Source: an uncultured Lachnospiraceae bacterium
GTDB lineage: Bacteria; Bacillota; Clostridia; Lachnospirales; Lachnospiraceae
NCBI GenBank assembly: GCA_937915975.1
Contig: CALGGL010000292.1
Span: forward strand, 1-5,825
DNA: 5,825 bases
Direction: 5' to 3'
Notes under the pieces: generated by a model
What the model was told of the DNA's origin: nothing
What the model saw: only the letters and a program-made list of their open reading frames with translations
The model's database searches: none
In this document: positions 5,799 through 5,825 of the stretch, one piece after another
How positions within the stretch are numbered: position 1 is the stretch's first letter
Layout: every line of letters begins with the position of its first letter
Position numbers and translations under genes: made by a program

Positions 5799-5825
5799 GG
5801 TTATTGGAAAAAGGACAGATTATTA

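Larger units (their letters stand above)
5446..5825. repeat. Tandem array of 53-bp palindromic units, continuing past the window end
   Basis: Units begin at 5446, 5499, 5551, 5604, 5657, 5710 and 5765, giving spacings of 53, 52, 53, 53, 53 and 55 bp. An eighth appears to begin near 5814 (ACAGATTA). Each unit has a left arm TACAGACTAAA-like, a short loop often carrying TGGTGA or similar, a right arm TTTAGTCTGTAT or TTTAGTCCGTAT, and a 12-17-nt linker. Units 5 and 6 share their first 39 bases, and 5632-5695 repeats at 5685-5748 with one mismatch (5656 versus 5709). Units nearer metY are more diverged. Linkers are also repeated: those after units 4 and 5 are near-identical, and those after units 3 and 7 resemble each other (TGGTTA.TG.AAAAA). 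The repeats vary and the linkers are shared, which is the opposite of a CRISPR array. No open frame of note overlaps. Function unknown. Confidence 0.88.

Noticed and set aside
5446..5825. CRISPR array
   Set aside because: The period is regular, but the palindromic units diverge strongly while the linkers between them are similar to each other, and no cas gene is present. In a CRISPR the repeats are near-identical and the spacers unrelated.
5446..5825. Integron attC site array
   Set aside because: The unit ends lack the RYYYAAC / GTTRRRY core sites, there are no gene cassettes between units, and no integrase is in the window.

Overview
The window looks like a chromosomal segment of an AT-rich Gram-positive anaerobe, most likely a Clostridia/Lachnospiraceae member. 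This is inferred from the clostridial-type pyruvate phosphate dikinase tail, strong AAGGAGG-type ribosome binding sites, A/T-rich codon choice and an HD-GYP signalling protein. No rRNA or other taxonomic marker is present, so the genus is not determined. All recognisable genes lie on the + strand.

Layout. 1-296 is the 3' end of pyruvate, phosphate dikinase (ppdK), closed by a strong intrinsic terminator (334-365). 366-564 has no supportable gene and holds two copies of a 41-bp palindromic hairpin (422-462, 497-537). Directly after them, 565-1581 is an open frame for an S41 peptidase that begins in the middle of a PDZ-like region, has no signal peptide or credible start, and lacks the usual catalytic lysine. 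It is probably a 5'-truncated remnant. Two promoter-like sequences at 1612-1676 precede an operon of a membrane HD-GYP phosphodiesterase with a C-terminal receiver domain (1715-3235) and a small four-helix membrane protein (3258-3773). An 86-nt hairpin of unknown role (3783-3868) and an intrinsic terminator (3884-3924) follow. A promoter (3931-3959) and a leader of about 100 nt lead into an O-acetylhomoserine sulfhydrylase (metY-type, 4071-5378).

The most unusual part is the last 380 bases. It is a tandem array of at least seven imperfect palindromes with a nearly constant 53-bp period, starting with the hairpin that probably terminates metY and running off the end of the window. One unit (5764-5798) has different stem sequence on both arms, with the base changes compensating each other, so the stem rather than the sequence appears to be conserved. 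Its outermost stem bases (TACCTA/TAGGTA) also occur in the two hairpins upstream of the S41 remnant.

Functionally the genes do not form one pathway. Central carbon metabolism (ppdK), cyclic-di-GMP signalling (HD-GYP operon) and sulfur amino-acid synthesis (metY) are separate transcription units divided by terminators and hairpin-rich intergenic DNA.
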